A DNA stretch of 64,000 nt, taken from NCBI RefSeq assembly GCF_000374825.1, contig NZ_KB895376.1, positions 313,460-377,459 on the forward strand, written 5' to 3'. Positions 34,584-42,295 of this stretch are shown here, piece by piece. The stretch comes from Paenibacillus sanguinis 2301083 = DSM 16941. GTDB lineage: Bacteria > Bacillota > Bacilli > Paenibacillales > Paenibacillaceae. The first letter of the stretch is position 1, and the number at the start of each line of letters is the position of its first letter. The translations under genes were made by a program, and so were the position numbers. The notes under the pieces are model-generated. The model worked only from the letters and a program-made list of their open reading frames with translations, was not told the DNA's origin and did not search any database.

Positions 34584-35090
34584 CTAGGCTTTAAGTGATC
34601 CCTCCAGCTTATCAGCCACTGCTTGCCGGTATGCCAGCAACGAATTGTCGATAACTCGTTCCAGCATCCCCGGATCGATATCCGGAATCAAGGTTCGTGC
34701 ATAATTCCAGGCATTCTCTTCGATCCGCAAAGCCGTCTCGCTGCGTTCTCGTTCGCTCTCGCAGGCATCCAGCCGCTCGCATAACGCCGGGAGCTCAGGG
34801 TCTCTGGCATGCCCCAGCTCATGGGCAAACACGATAGCAAAGAACGTTCTCCATCCTTGGACGGAACCAAATAACAATCGACATTGTTTCCTGACTTCCC
34901 CAAGGTACATCGTCACGGAACGATCCCCCATGCTATACTTGCCACCAATCATGCGTGGGCCGGGATAACGGTTATGCAAGCGAACTACAACCTCGGCGTC
35001 CGAGCGGTTGAGCAGCTCACGGATAATTTGCCGTGCTTTCCTTCTGTTCACGTAAATCTCCTTGCTTTGAGTAGAATACGAGGCTTCCAC
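34584..35090 (-). CDS. Small putative zinc metallopeptidase (HELGH motif)
   Basis: This 168-residue protein starts at GTG 35090 behind AGAGGA. The zincin motif VFAHELGHARDPE is near residues 88-100, and an EENAWNYARTLIP stretch about 30 residues later offers the third ligand Glu. This HExxH-n-ExxA spacing resembles ImmA/IrrE-type minimal gluzincins. There is no signal peptide, membrane helix or fused HTH. I do not recognise the family. Substrate and role are unknown. Confidence 0.75.
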   Translation of the reverse strand: MEASYSTQSKEIYVNRRKARQIIRELLNRSDAEVVVRLHNRYPGPRMIGGKYSMGDRSVTMYLGEVRKQCRLLFGSVQGWRTFFAIVFAHELGHARDPELPALCERLDACESERERSETALRIEENAWNYARTLIPDIDPGMLERVIDNSLLAYRQAVADKLEGSLKA

Positions 35091-35170
35091 GTCATTTCCT
35101 CTGTCATTTATTATAGATTAGCAGCGCTGAAAGCAAAAGCAAGCAAGCGGATATCCTGTCCTTGTACATT

Positions 35171-35926
35171 CTAGACAAGCTCCTTTTGGGCAATCCGATT
35201 CAGGAAGGCCCGCGCCCGTTCGCTAGAGGGGTGCTCCAGTACCCTCTCGGGTGTGCCAGACTCAATCACTTTCCCGGCATCCATCAATACAACCCGGTCC
35301 GCCACCTCAGCAGCAAACTTCATTTCATGGGTTACTACCACCATCGTACGGCCCTCACGGGCTAGCTCCTTCATAACCTTTAGCACTTCCCCAACCAGTT
35401 CAGGATCAAGTGCTGAGGTGGGTTCGTCAAAAAGCAGCAATTCCGGACTAACCGCCATGGCCCGAGCGATGCCCACCCGCTGCTGCTGGCCTCCGGAAAG
35501 TTGGTGCGGATAGAATTCTTTACGGTCGCCCAATCCTACCTTGGCAAGCAAGTCCTCGGCACATAAACGAGCCTCTTGCTTACTCTTCTTTTGCACCTGA
35601 ACCTGGGCTTCCATCACATTTTGCAAAGCCGTCATATGTGGAAATAAATAACAGGACTGGAACACCATGCCCGACTTCTTGCGGAGTGCCAGAATTTCAC
35701 TTTGCTTGTGCTTCAGAATCTTGCCAAACGCAAGACTAATATCGCCAATCTGAATCCTTCCCCCATCCGGGGTCTCCAGCAGGTTCAGACAGCGCAATAA
35801 CGTTGTTTTGCCCGAGCCGGAAGGGCCGATAATAACCAGTACCTTGCCCGGGTCGATTTGTAGATCAATGTCATTGAGCACATTCTGCGCTCCAAATGAT
35901 TTGTGCAAACCGCGCACCTGTATCAT
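35171..35926 (-). CDS. Orphan polar amino-acid ABC transporter ATPase (GlnQ/TcyN-like)
   Basis: This 251-residue ATPase has Walker [10 protein letters not shown] at about 34-42, Q-loop [13 protein letters not shown], signature [16 protein letters not shown], Walker [15 protein letters not shown] and the H-switch VVTHEMKFA. It is of the polar amino-acid uptake class, closest in feel to cystine or glutamine importers. No permease or receptor gene lies within the window, so it must work with distant partners or be a remnant of a split operon. Confidence 0.88.
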   Translation of the reverse strand: MIQVRGLHKSFGAQNVLNDIDLQIDPGKVLVIIGPSGSGKTTLLRCLNLLETPDGGRIQIGDISLAFGKILKHKQSEILALRKKSGMVFQSCYLFPHMTALQNVMEAQVQVQKKSKQEARLCAEDLLAKVGLGDRKEFYPHQLSGGQQQRVGIARAMAVSPELLLFDEPTSALDPELVGEVLKVMKELAREGRTMVVVTHEMKFAAEVADRVVLMDAGKVIESGTPERVLEHPSSERARAFLNRIAQKELV

Positions 35927-36038
35927 ATAAGGTTCTTCCGATCGCTGCCCCTTATGGATTTTCCTGATTCAATAGATTCTTGTAAGCTCCTTCACAAAAT
36001 GGACATACGGCTGCTGAATGGAATAGGCTCCCTGCTGC

Positions 36039-36067
36039 TTGCTTTCCCTCCGTTTAGCAACTATAAT
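36039..36067 (+). promoter_or_regulatory. SigA-type promoter of the ABC-F leader
   Basis: TTGCTT (36039-36044) and TATAAT (36062-36067) are separated by 17 bp. It drives a transcript starting near 36074, just before the leader ribosome binding site. Confidence 0.65.
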
Positions 36068-36099
36068 AAAAAGAACTATTTGTGAAGGAGGTGAGGAGT

Positions 36100-36249
36100 G
36101 TGGATCGCAAATTTGCGTGGAATCGATTGAGCCAACTGCCGCTGGCAATGTTTGGCATTGTTAATGTGACAGCTCATTACGGGAGAAGTCTGTCCTTTTT
36201 TACAAATTCGATATCCATAACAAATTGCGAAATGCCGCTCCTACCTTAA
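36100..36249 (+). CDS. Leader ORF (49 codons) upstream of the ABC-F gene
   Basis: A GTG at 36100 is preceded by AAGGAGGTGAGG, an unusually strong ribosome binding site, and opens a 49-codon frame (start VDRKFAWNRLSQLP, end NCEMPLLP) stopping at TAA 36247-36249. A perfect terminator begins 19 nt after the stop. The unit is promoter, leader ORF, terminator, then ABC-F gene. This is the arrangement of ribosome-stalling attenuators that induce ABC-F resistance genes such as vmlR. It could also be an independent small protein gene. A 12-bp palindrome CGCAAATTTGCG (36106-36117) lies early in the frame. Confidence 0.55.
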   Translation: MDRKFAWNRLSQLPLAMFGIVNVTAHYGRSLSFFTNSISITNCEMPLLP

Positions 36250-36268
36250 CTTCACTGTCCGTGAATCC

Positions 36269-36306
36269 AAGAAGGCAGCAGGATTTCCTGCTGCCTTCTT
36301 TATTTT
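36269..36306 (+). terminator. Terminator between leader ORF and ABC-F gene (putative attenuator)
   Basis: AAGAAGGCAGCAGG (36269-36282) pairs perfectly with CCTGCTGCCTTCTT (36287-36300) around a 4-nt loop, followed by TATTTTTA. It stands 106 nt before the ABC-F start. Confidence 0.88.
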
Positions 36307-36411
36307 TATACAAACACCTCAGAGCATTCGCTGCTCCTGATGGCATTTGCTTGTATTTAACTAACGACAGGATCAGGGCTGGACGGCATGGGAATGAAGG
36401 AGAATACACCC

Positions 36412-38517
36412 ATGATGATCCAATGTCAGCATGTTCAGAAATATTATGGCGCCGAGCTGGTGCTTGGTAGCGTTACGTTTGAAATCAAAAGCGGTGAGAC
36501 GGTTGGCCTCATCGGCCGCAACGGCACGGGCAAAACGACCCTGATGAGGCTGCTGGCGGGGAGCGAGCCGCCGGATCAAGGGCAAATTCACATTCGCAGG
36601 AATGTCCGCATCGGAACCTTGGCGCAAATCCCGGATTATCGCCGGGAGGATACGGTCTATGATGTTCTACTTGGAGCCTACGACGATTTGCGCCAAGTGC
36701 AGGCTGAGATGAAGCGGCTGGAAGCTGAAATGTCCAGAATGTCCCTTGCAGCCGGTGAAGACAACGGGATAACGGCTGCACAATCTGGTGGAGCCTTCGG
36801 TTCGGCACCTCTTACACTGGATGAACTTCTACGCCAATACGGCGTGCTGCAAGAAGCCTTCGAGCGTGGTGGCGGATATGAGATGGAAGCCTCCATCCTG
36901 CGCATCGCCTTGGGCCTTGGTATTACGGAAGAGCATTTCGGGCGTGGCTTCGCCTCTTTATCTGGCGGTGAGAAAACAAAGGTTGGCCTTGCGGTCATGC
37001 TGCTGCGGAATCCGGATTTGCTGCTGCTTGACGAGCCCACCAATCACCTCGACATGGCTGCAACGGAATGGCTGGAGGGCTTTGTGCGCAGCTTCCCCGG
37101 CACTACGGTGGTCATCTCGCATGATCGTTTTTTCCTGGATGCGGTAACTGAGAAAATCGTGGAGCTGGAGGATGGAGAAGCCTTCACCTATTTTGGCAAT
37201 TACAGTGCATACAAGGAAGAAAAAGAACAACGACTGCTGCAGCAATTCGCGGATTATCAGGAGCAGCAAAAGAAAATAAAAAAGATGCAGGAATCGATCA
37301 AGCAGTTGATTGAGTGGGGCAATCGTTCCAATCCGCCAAATGCTGGATTTCACCGCCGGGCCGCCTCGATGCAAAAGGCGCTGGATCGAATGACCAAGCT
37401 CAAAAGGCCGATTCTGGAGCGACAGCGCATTGACCTGCAGCTTCAACAAGGAGACCGCTCAGGGAAGGACGCGATTATACTTCGCGAGGTTGGCGCTTGC
37501 CGAGGAGGCCGCTGGCTGTACCGCGAGCTGACCCATACTCTTCGTTATGGCGAAGCAGCCGTGCTAATTGGAGCTAACGGAACAGGGAAGAGCACGCTCT
37601 TAAAAAATATTCTGGGGACCGAGCCACCGCAGGAAGGCCAGGTGCAGCTAGGCTCGCGTGTGGAACCCGGCTACCTGGCCCAGCAGGCTGCACCGGCAGG
37701 TCATGAAGAGACCGTGCTGGAATTCTTCCGGGACCACATCGGTATTGAGACCGGCGAGGCTCGCGGTCAATTGGCCCGTTTTCTATTCTACGGAGCGGAC
37801 GTATTCAAGAAGGTCAGCCGCTTGTCTGGCGGCGAGTGGACTCGGCTGCGCCTGGCTGTATTGATGCATCAGAAGCCAAATCTGCTGATGCTCGACGAGC
37901 CAACGAACCATCTGGATATCGATGCCCGCGAAGCGCTGGAGGAAGCGTTGGAAGAGTACACCGGCACACTGCTGGCGGTGTCCCATGACCGCTACTTTAT
38001 CAACAAAGTAGCGAGTCAGGTCTGGGCGCTGGAGGGTGGGCGCCTCGGCGTCACCCCGGGCGGGTACGATGATTTCCGGGCTGAACTGGCCCGGAAGGAG
38101 GCTGCCCGAGCCGGGGGCGAACCGGCCCGGAAGAGCGGGAGGCCGACTGGCCCCGCAGAACAGGCGGCCTGGGCCGGCGGCGCCAGCGACGCAGGCGCCG
38201 TGCCTGACGGGCGCAGCAAGCCAGCGGCAGCTGCGCCGGGGACGCCTTCGCCTGTGACGCGGGCCACAGGCGGCGAGGCCCAGGGCGGGCGCGCGGGAAG
38301 CGGGGCGCGCCCGCCCGCGAATCCGGCCTCCGTGCGCAAGCTGGAGGCCGACATCGCCGCCGCCGAAGCGGAGCTGGCGGCGGCAGAGGCGGCGATGCAG
38401 GCCCCGGCGGTGGCCTGCGACGCCGTGCGGCTCGCGGAGCTGCTGGAGCTTCGCAATGCCCAGCAGCTTCGCGTCGATGCGCTACTTACACAGTACGTAG
38501 CGCTGCTGGATGACTAG
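36412..38517 (+). CDS. ABC-F family ATPase, putative ribosomal protection protein
   Basis: ABC-F proteins bind the ribosomal E site and either protect against antibiotics or tune translation. I set the start at ATG 36412 with AAGGAG 9 bp upstream (701 residues). Two complete ATPase domains are present: GRNGTGKTT at about 35-43 with LSGGEKTK and LLLLDEPTNHLDMAA, then GANGTGKST with LSGGEWTR and LLMLDEPTNHLDIDA. A charged helical linker of about 70 residues (QEQQKKIKKMQESIKQL) joins them. No transmembrane segment exists. A GC-rich Ala/Gly/Pro-rich stretch of about 90 residues precedes a C-terminal coiled coil (KLEADIAAAEAELAAAEAAM). The leader attenuator points to inducible antibiotic resistance. 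Confidence 0.9.
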   Translation: MMIQCQHVQKYYGAELVLGSVTFEIKSGETVGLIGRNGTGKTTLMRLLAGSEPPDQGQIHIRRNVRIGTLAQIPDYRREDTVYDVLLGAYDDLRQVQAEMKRLEAEMSRMSLAAGEDNGITAAQSGGAFGSAPLTLDELLRQYGVLQEAFERGGGYEMEASILRIALGLGITEEHFGRGFASLSGGEKTKVGLAVMLLRNPDLLLLDEPTNHLDMAATEWLEGFVRSFPGTTVVISHDRFFLDAVTEKIVELEDGEAFTYFGNYSAYKEEKEQRLLQQFADYQEQQKKIKKMQESIKQLIEWGNRSNPPNAGFHRRAASMQKALDRMTKLKRPILERQRIDLQLQQGDRSGKDAIILREVGACRGGRWLYRELTHTLRYGEAAVLIGANGTGKSTLLKNILGTEPPQEGQVQLGSRVEPGYLAQQAAPAGHEETVLEFFRDHIGIETGEARGQLARFLFYGADVFKKVSRLSGGEWTRLRLAVLMHQKPNLLMLDEPTNHLDIDAREALEEALEEYTGTLLAVSHDRYFINKVASQVWALEGGRLGVTPGGYDDFRAELARKEAARAGGEPARKSGRPTGPAEQAAWAGGASDAGAVPDGRSKPAAAAPGTPSPVTRATGGEAQGGRAGSGARPPANPASVRKLEADIAAAEAELAAAEAAMQAPAVACDAVRLAELLELRNAQQLRVDALLTQYVALLDD

Positions 38518-38611
38518 GGCGAGCGACATTTCAGCTCCCGCTCACCCTAGTCAACCCCAAAGAAGGTGGCACCCAAAGCTTGTATAGCTTTGGATGCCGC
38601 CTTCTTCTTTT
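38512..38611 (+). terminator. Tandem stem-loops terminating the ABC-F gene
   Basis: A first stem spans the stop codon (GACTAGGGCGAGCG with CGCTCACCCTAGTC). A second, stronger stem pairs 38559-38580 with 38586-38606 (AAGAAGGTGGC... GCCGCCTTCTT) and is followed by a T-rich tract. Confidence 0.85.
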
Positions 38612-38685
38612 CTCCCTAGCAAGCCACTGCCCCGCTGGAGCCCCAGCATAGCTGGGTTAGCAATCGCCCAGCTATGGGAAATCCT

Positions 38686-38793
38686 CAGATTGTTGAGAAA
38701 GTTGGTTTTCCGTACATCTCGGATAAAAGAGCCCTTAGTCTATGGGGTTCTTTTCCATAGAAATGGTACGTTACGCCCTTTCTCGACAGTCTG
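38686..38793 (-). repeat. Long-hairpin dispersed element, copy B (inverted)
   Basis: On the plus strand it begins CAGATTGTTGAGAAAGTTGG and ends CCCTTTCTCGACAGTCTG, the reverse complement of copies A and C over its whole length. It is flanked by GGGAAATCCT and AAATCCTCC, fragments of the GGA/TCC repeat family. Confidence 0.85.
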
Positions 38794-38794
38794 A

Positions 38795-38975
38795 AATCCT
38801 CCAGCTAATTTCCCGCAAATCTCGATTTTTCTCCGTTTAGCGGGAAATCATCATGTTAATTTACCTGTTTCCGCCGTAAATGCCGATAATCACCTGAATT
38901 ATAGGGAGCATTTCCTGCTAAGCTCTATGAACGCCCCAATCCATGCGAATTATAGGGACTTTTTCCCATTAATTC
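38795..38975. repeat. Cluster of GGA/TCC dyad repeats
   Basis: Units read AAATCCTCCAGCTAATTTCC, TTTAGCGGGAAATCATCATG, TTATAGGGAGCATTTCCTGC and TTATAGGGACTTTTTCCCAT at about 50-bp spacing. They share the pattern TTA-N2-GGGA-N5-TTTCC-N-GCTAA with 28110-28300 and 57385-57575. Confidence 0.7.
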
Positions 38976-39099
38976 ATATCTGGCATAGACTTATACTCGC
39001 TGTTTCTGCCTCTGCACCCCACCGGCTACTCGATCGCTTGTCTGCCACATTTTTTATCACATTTTTAACGACTGTCACCCATTCAATTCAACTCTGAAC

Positions 39100-39555
39100 C
39101 TAATTAGCATAAATCCGGACTTCGTACTCGCAATGCTCATCCCCACACACATTACACTTGGTCTCCCGCACACTGACCTTTTGGTTCAGGATACGCCCCA
39201 GTGCTCCTTCCAGGATAGCACCTTCCAGGTCACAGACCTTCTTCTCTTCAATAAGCGGAAGTCCCTTGCAAAAGCAGTCGTCCACGACGATACGAATCAG
39301 TCTCTCCGTGCGCTCAATTACATGCGGCAAACCGATACGCAATTCCGCAAATAAAGCCAACAGTTCCTCCAACGTGTTCACGGGCAGCTTTTCTCCAATC
39401 TTGCGGCCAATTGATGCAGTTGTTCCCTTGCCCTCCAGCGGCAGCCCCTGCTGCATCCCGATCAGCCGGATGGCCCGGAACAGCTCCAGCGGCACCTCAC
39501 CTCCAAGCGTGGCCCGGTCAATATGACGCAAATCCTCAAATGTGAAGCTTTTCAT
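39100..39555 (-). CDS. V4R-domain protein with CxxC metal site
   Basis: This 151-residue protein ends in a V4R-type module: VVDDCFCKGLP, then VCDLEGAILEGALGRILNQKVSVRE and TKCNVCGDEHCEYEV. The Cys pattern (C-N-V-C-G-x-x-x-C) and upstream CFC would bind a metal or small ligand. V4R domains sense small molecules or act in tetrapyrrole and hydrocarbon pathways. It is divergent from an FNR-type regulator and shares its control region, which carries two FNR-like sites, so it is probably a target of that regulator. Confidence 0.8.
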   Translation of the reverse strand: MKSFTFEDLRHIDRATLGGEVPLELFRAIRLIGMQQGLPLEGKGTTASIGRKIGEKLPVNTLEELLALFAELRIGLPHVIERTERLIRIVVDDCFCKGLPLIEEKKVCDLEGAILEGALGRILNQKVSVRETKCNVCGDEHCEYEVRIYAN

Positions 39556-39630
39556 GATAGTTCCCCTTTCTAGCCCTATAGTTTCAGATCATTGATAGGT
39601 TCATTTTTCCATACTTGTCCGGAGCAAGCC

Positions 39631-39644
39631 TTGACTCACATCAA
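39631..39644. promoter_or_regulatory. FNR site of the E. coli type
   Basis: TTGACTCACATCAA matches TTGAT-N4-ATCAA with one mismatch. It lies in the divergent V4R/FNR control region. Confidence 0.6.
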
Positions 39645-39661
39645 GAATTCGCCATCTAATT

Positions 39662-39677
39662 TGTGATATAAATCACT
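39662..39677. promoter_or_regulatory. FNR site of the Bacillus type
   Basis: TGTGATATAAATCACT is a full match to TGTGA-N6-TCACT. It is 18 bp from the previous site and 70 bp before the FNR-type gene. Confidence 0.75.
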
Positions 39678-39746
39678 TGGGGTAATTTCAGCCACTGATA
39701 GGGTTGAATTAATGCTGCATAAATAACCGGAAAGGAAGGAATTCGC

Positions 39747-40460
39747 ATGAAATCCTGTGCTTGCCACCTCCAGCCTCCCCATCATAATCATCCCTCTTGT
39801 CTGGCTCATGTTCCGGTATTCGCCGGACTACACAGCAGTGAGGCAGAACTGCTTCATTCGGTAATGCGAACTGCCCAATACCGCAAGGGAGAGCTGATCT
39901 TCCGGGAGGGAGATCGTTCCGAATCACTATATGTTGTGAATCAAGGAATCATTAAGCTGACCAAGCTGGAGGATAACGGCAAGGAGCACATCATTCGCTT
40001 GCTGTTCCCCGGTGATTTCTTCGGGCAATTTGCCCTATTGCAGGAGAAGCCGCATTATGCCAGTGCCTATGCTGCCGATACGACCGGAGTTTGCCGGATC
40101 CACCGCAGCGATTTCCTGAATGTTCTACGCAGGGACACCGATACGGCAGCCCGTTTTATGACCGCCCTGAGCGCACAATTAGAGGAAGCCGACGCTTGGG
40201 CTGCTGTACTGACTTTGCTGGAGGCTGACCGGAGATTAGCCAAGATGTTGCTGTACTTCCGTCAGAAGACCGCCCTCTCTTCCGATGAGTTTATCCTGCC
40301 CGTATCCAAAAAGGAGCTGGCCGGACTGATTGGCGCAACACCGGAAACACTTAGTCGCAAGCTAAAGCAGCTTAGCCAAGAAGGGGTGCTCTCCGTCACA
40401 GGACGCAAGCTCCGTCTTCTCGACATCCCCGCTTTGCATCGCTTGGCAGGGGATGTCTAG
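39747..40460 (+). CDS. Crp/Fnr-family regulator with candidate Fe-S cysteines
   Basis: This 237-residue regulator starts at ATG 39747 with GGAAAGGAA upstream. It has a cyclic-nucleotide-like beta-roll (GELIFREGDRSESLYVVNQG; FPGDFFGQFALLQEKP), a dimer helix, and a C-terminal HTH (VSKKELAGLIGATPETLSRKLKQLSQEG). Cysteines at residues 4, 6 and 18 in the N-terminal tail and at 116 (TTGVCRIHR) are placed as in E. coli FNR, where three N-terminal and one internal Cys hold an oxygen-labile 4Fe-4S cluster. B. subtilis Fnr has them at the C-terminus instead. The E-x2-S-R recognition helix (ETLSRK) fits TGTGA or TTGAT half sites. Confidence 0.9.
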   Translation: MKSCACHLQPPHHNHPSCLAHVPVFAGLHSSEAELLHSVMRTAQYRKGELIFREGDRSESLYVVNQGIIKLTKLEDNGKEHIIRLLFPGDFFGQFALLQEKPHYASAYAADTTGVCRIHRSDFLNVLRRDTDTAARFMTALSAQLEEADAWAAVLTLLEADRRLAKMLLYFRQKTALSSDEFILPVSKKELAGLIGATPETLSRKLKQLSQEGVLSVTGRKLRLLDIPALHRLAGDV

Positions 40461-40628
40461 GCCGTGCAACAAGTATCCAGTATCCCCTGCCCAAAACTGC
40501 CTACGCTTAATTAGACACCATTCCTGGACCTGACCCTTCCTTTTGGAAAACAGTATCATGGTGCTGTATTCCCGAACATAATAGACCAAAATCGTACACA
40601 GCATTGCAGCGCCAAACTTGACATGCTA

Positions 40629-40667
40629 TGAAAGCGATTTAAAATTATGTTGACGAAAATTATTTTC
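40629..40667. promoter_or_regulatory. cre-like site and palindromic operator before the PTS gene
   Basis: TGAAAGCGATTTAA (40629-40642) fits the CcpA cre consensus with one mismatch. GAAAATTATTTTC (40655-40667) is a perfect 13-bp palindrome of the kind bound by RpiR-family sugar regulators. Both lie 50-90 bp before the PTS start. Confidence 0.5.
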
Positions 40668-40715
40668 ATAATTATTATTTATTTGAAAATAGTATTCCAG
40701 GGAGTGAATATCATC

Positions 40716-42290
40716 ATGAAGCAATATTTTGAAAAGGCTCAAAAGTTTGGCAAATCATTTATGCTGCCTATTGCGGTCTTGCCTGCGGCTGGTCTTTTGC
40801 TGGGAATTGGAGGAGCGCTGTCCAACGCCAATACGATTAGCACATATCCTTTCTTGCAAATCACCTGGCTGCAGCAAGTGTTTACGGTGATGAGCAGTGC
40901 GGGAAGCATTGTTTTCGATAATCTGGCATTGATCTTTGCGATTGGTGTGGCTGTCGGCCTAGCCAGAGGAGATAAGGGAACCGCCGGCTTGGCAGCGGGC
41001 CTTGCCTACCTTGTCATGAATGCGTCTATTAATGCCATGCTAGTCAATTCAGGGAAGCTGGCTTCCGATCAGCTCGCTAAAGCCGGTCAGGGCATGGTGC
41101 TAGGGATTCAAACCCTGCAAACCGGTGTGCTTGGCGGTATTATCATCGGTCTGGTTACCGCCTGGCTGCATAATCGCTATAACAAGATAGAATTGCCTCA
41201 ATTCCTCGGATTTTTCGGAGGCTCTCGCTTCATCCCTATTGTTTCGTCTTTTGCCGCGATTTTCGTCGGTATTATTTTGTTCCTGATCTGGCCAACCATT
41301 CAGCTTGGTATCGCCCAGCTGGGAAGTCTGGTGGACAGAACCGGATATATCGGAACGCTGTTTTATGGGTTCATTCTGAGAATGCTTGGCCCGCTGGGAC
41401 TGCATCATATCTTCTATCTCCCCTTCTGGCAGACGGGCCTTGGAGGAACGATGGAGATTGCCGGGAAGGTTTACGAGGGCACTCAAAATATTTTCTTTGC
41501 TCAACTGGGAGACCCCTCAACTGAAAAGTTCTTCTCTGGCACATCGCGTTTCATGTCAGGGCGATTCATCACGATGATGTTCGGTCTGCTGGGAGCAGCT
41601 TTAGCTATTTACCATACAGCCAAACCCGAGCGCAAGAAGGTAGTTGGCGGTCTGATGCTGTCTGCGGCACTCACCTCATTCCTGACCGGGATTACGGAGC
41701 CGCTGGAATTTTCATTTCTGTTTGTTGCTCCCCTTCTATATGTCATCCATGCCTTCTTTGATGGATTGGCCTTTATGCTCTCACATATATTTGAAATTAC
41801 CGTCGGGCAAACATTCTCCGGCGGGTTGATCGACTTTATCCTGTTCGGAATCCTTCAGGGGAATGCCAAGACCAATTGGGTTATCGTGCCGATCATCGGG
41901 GTTATTTGGTTCCTCCTGTATTACTTCACCTTCCGGATTTTGATTAGCAAGTTGAATCTGAAGACGGCTGGACGTGAAGATGATGGAGCATCCGAGCAGG
42001 ACGTTAATGAATCAGGCTCGGCCACTGCCGCCTCATCAGGCTTACAGGGGAAGGAACGACCTGTCGCCATTCTGAACGGACTTGGCGGCAAGGACAATAT
42101 CGATGAGTTGGATTGCTGCGCCACCCGGCTGCGCGTAACAGTTAAAGATGTAGATAAGGTCCGCAAGGAAGCCCTTAGCGCCACCGGAGCCAAGGGAGTA
42201 CTTCTGGTAGGCAATGGAGTTCAGGTCATTTATGGGCCACAGGTCACAGTAATTAAAAATGAAATCGAAGAAATTATGGAAACGGAGTAA
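40716..42290 (+). CDS. PTS sugar transporter subunit IICB (glucose/N-acetylhexosamine family)
   Basis: This 524-residue permease imports and phosphorylates a sugar. I prefer ATG 40716 (MKQYFEKAQKFGKSFMLPIAVLPAAGL, in parts) with AGGGAG upstream. The EIIC domain shows FDNLALIFAIGVAVGLAR, LHHIFYLPFWQTGLGG, and GITEPLEFSFLFVAPLLY. The C-terminal EIIB has the phospho-cysteine motif DELDCCATRLRV. No EIIA domain is present. The next gene, nanE, converts ManNAc-6-P to GlcNAc-6-P, so the most likely substrate is N-acetylmannosamine or a related amino sugar. Confidence 0.9.
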   Translation: MKQYFEKAQKFGKSFMLPIAVLPAAGLLLGIGGALSNANTISTYPFLQITWLQQVFTVMSSAGSIVFDNLALIFAIGVAVGLARGDKGTAGLAAGLAYLVMNASINAMLVNSGKLASDQLAKAGQGMVLGIQTLQTGVLGGIIIGLVTAWLHNRYNKIELPQFLGFFGGSRFIPIVSSFAAIFVGIILFLIWPTIQLGIAQLGSLVDRTGYIGTLFYGFILRMLGPLGLHHIFYLPFWQTGLGGTMEIAGKVYEGTQNIFFAQLGDPSTEKFFSGTSRFMSGRFITMMFGLLGAALAIYHTAKPERKKVVGGLMLSAALTSFLTGITEPLEFSFLFVAPLLYVIHAFFDGLAFMLSHIFEITVGQTFSGGLIDFILFGILQGNAKTNWVIVPIIGVIWFLLYYFTFRILISKLNLKTAGREDDGASEQDVNESGSATAASSGLQGKERPVAILNGLGGKDNIDELDCCATRLRVTVKDVDKVRKEALSATGAKGVLLVGNGVQVIYGPQVTVIKNEIEEIMETE

Positions 42291-42295
42291 TTAAA

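Larger units (their letters stand above)
38612..39099. other. ~490-bp intergenic region made of dispersed repeats
   Basis: No gene is visible. It holds hairpin element copy B (38686-38793) and four GGA/TCC dyad repeats (38795-38975), then about 120 bp of unremarkable AT-rich DNA before the V4R gene terminus. Confidence 0.7.

Noticed and set aside
40540..40575. Terminator after the FNR-type gene
   Set aside because: GGAAAACAG/CTGTATTCC can pair with mismatches but there is no U-tract, so I left it out.
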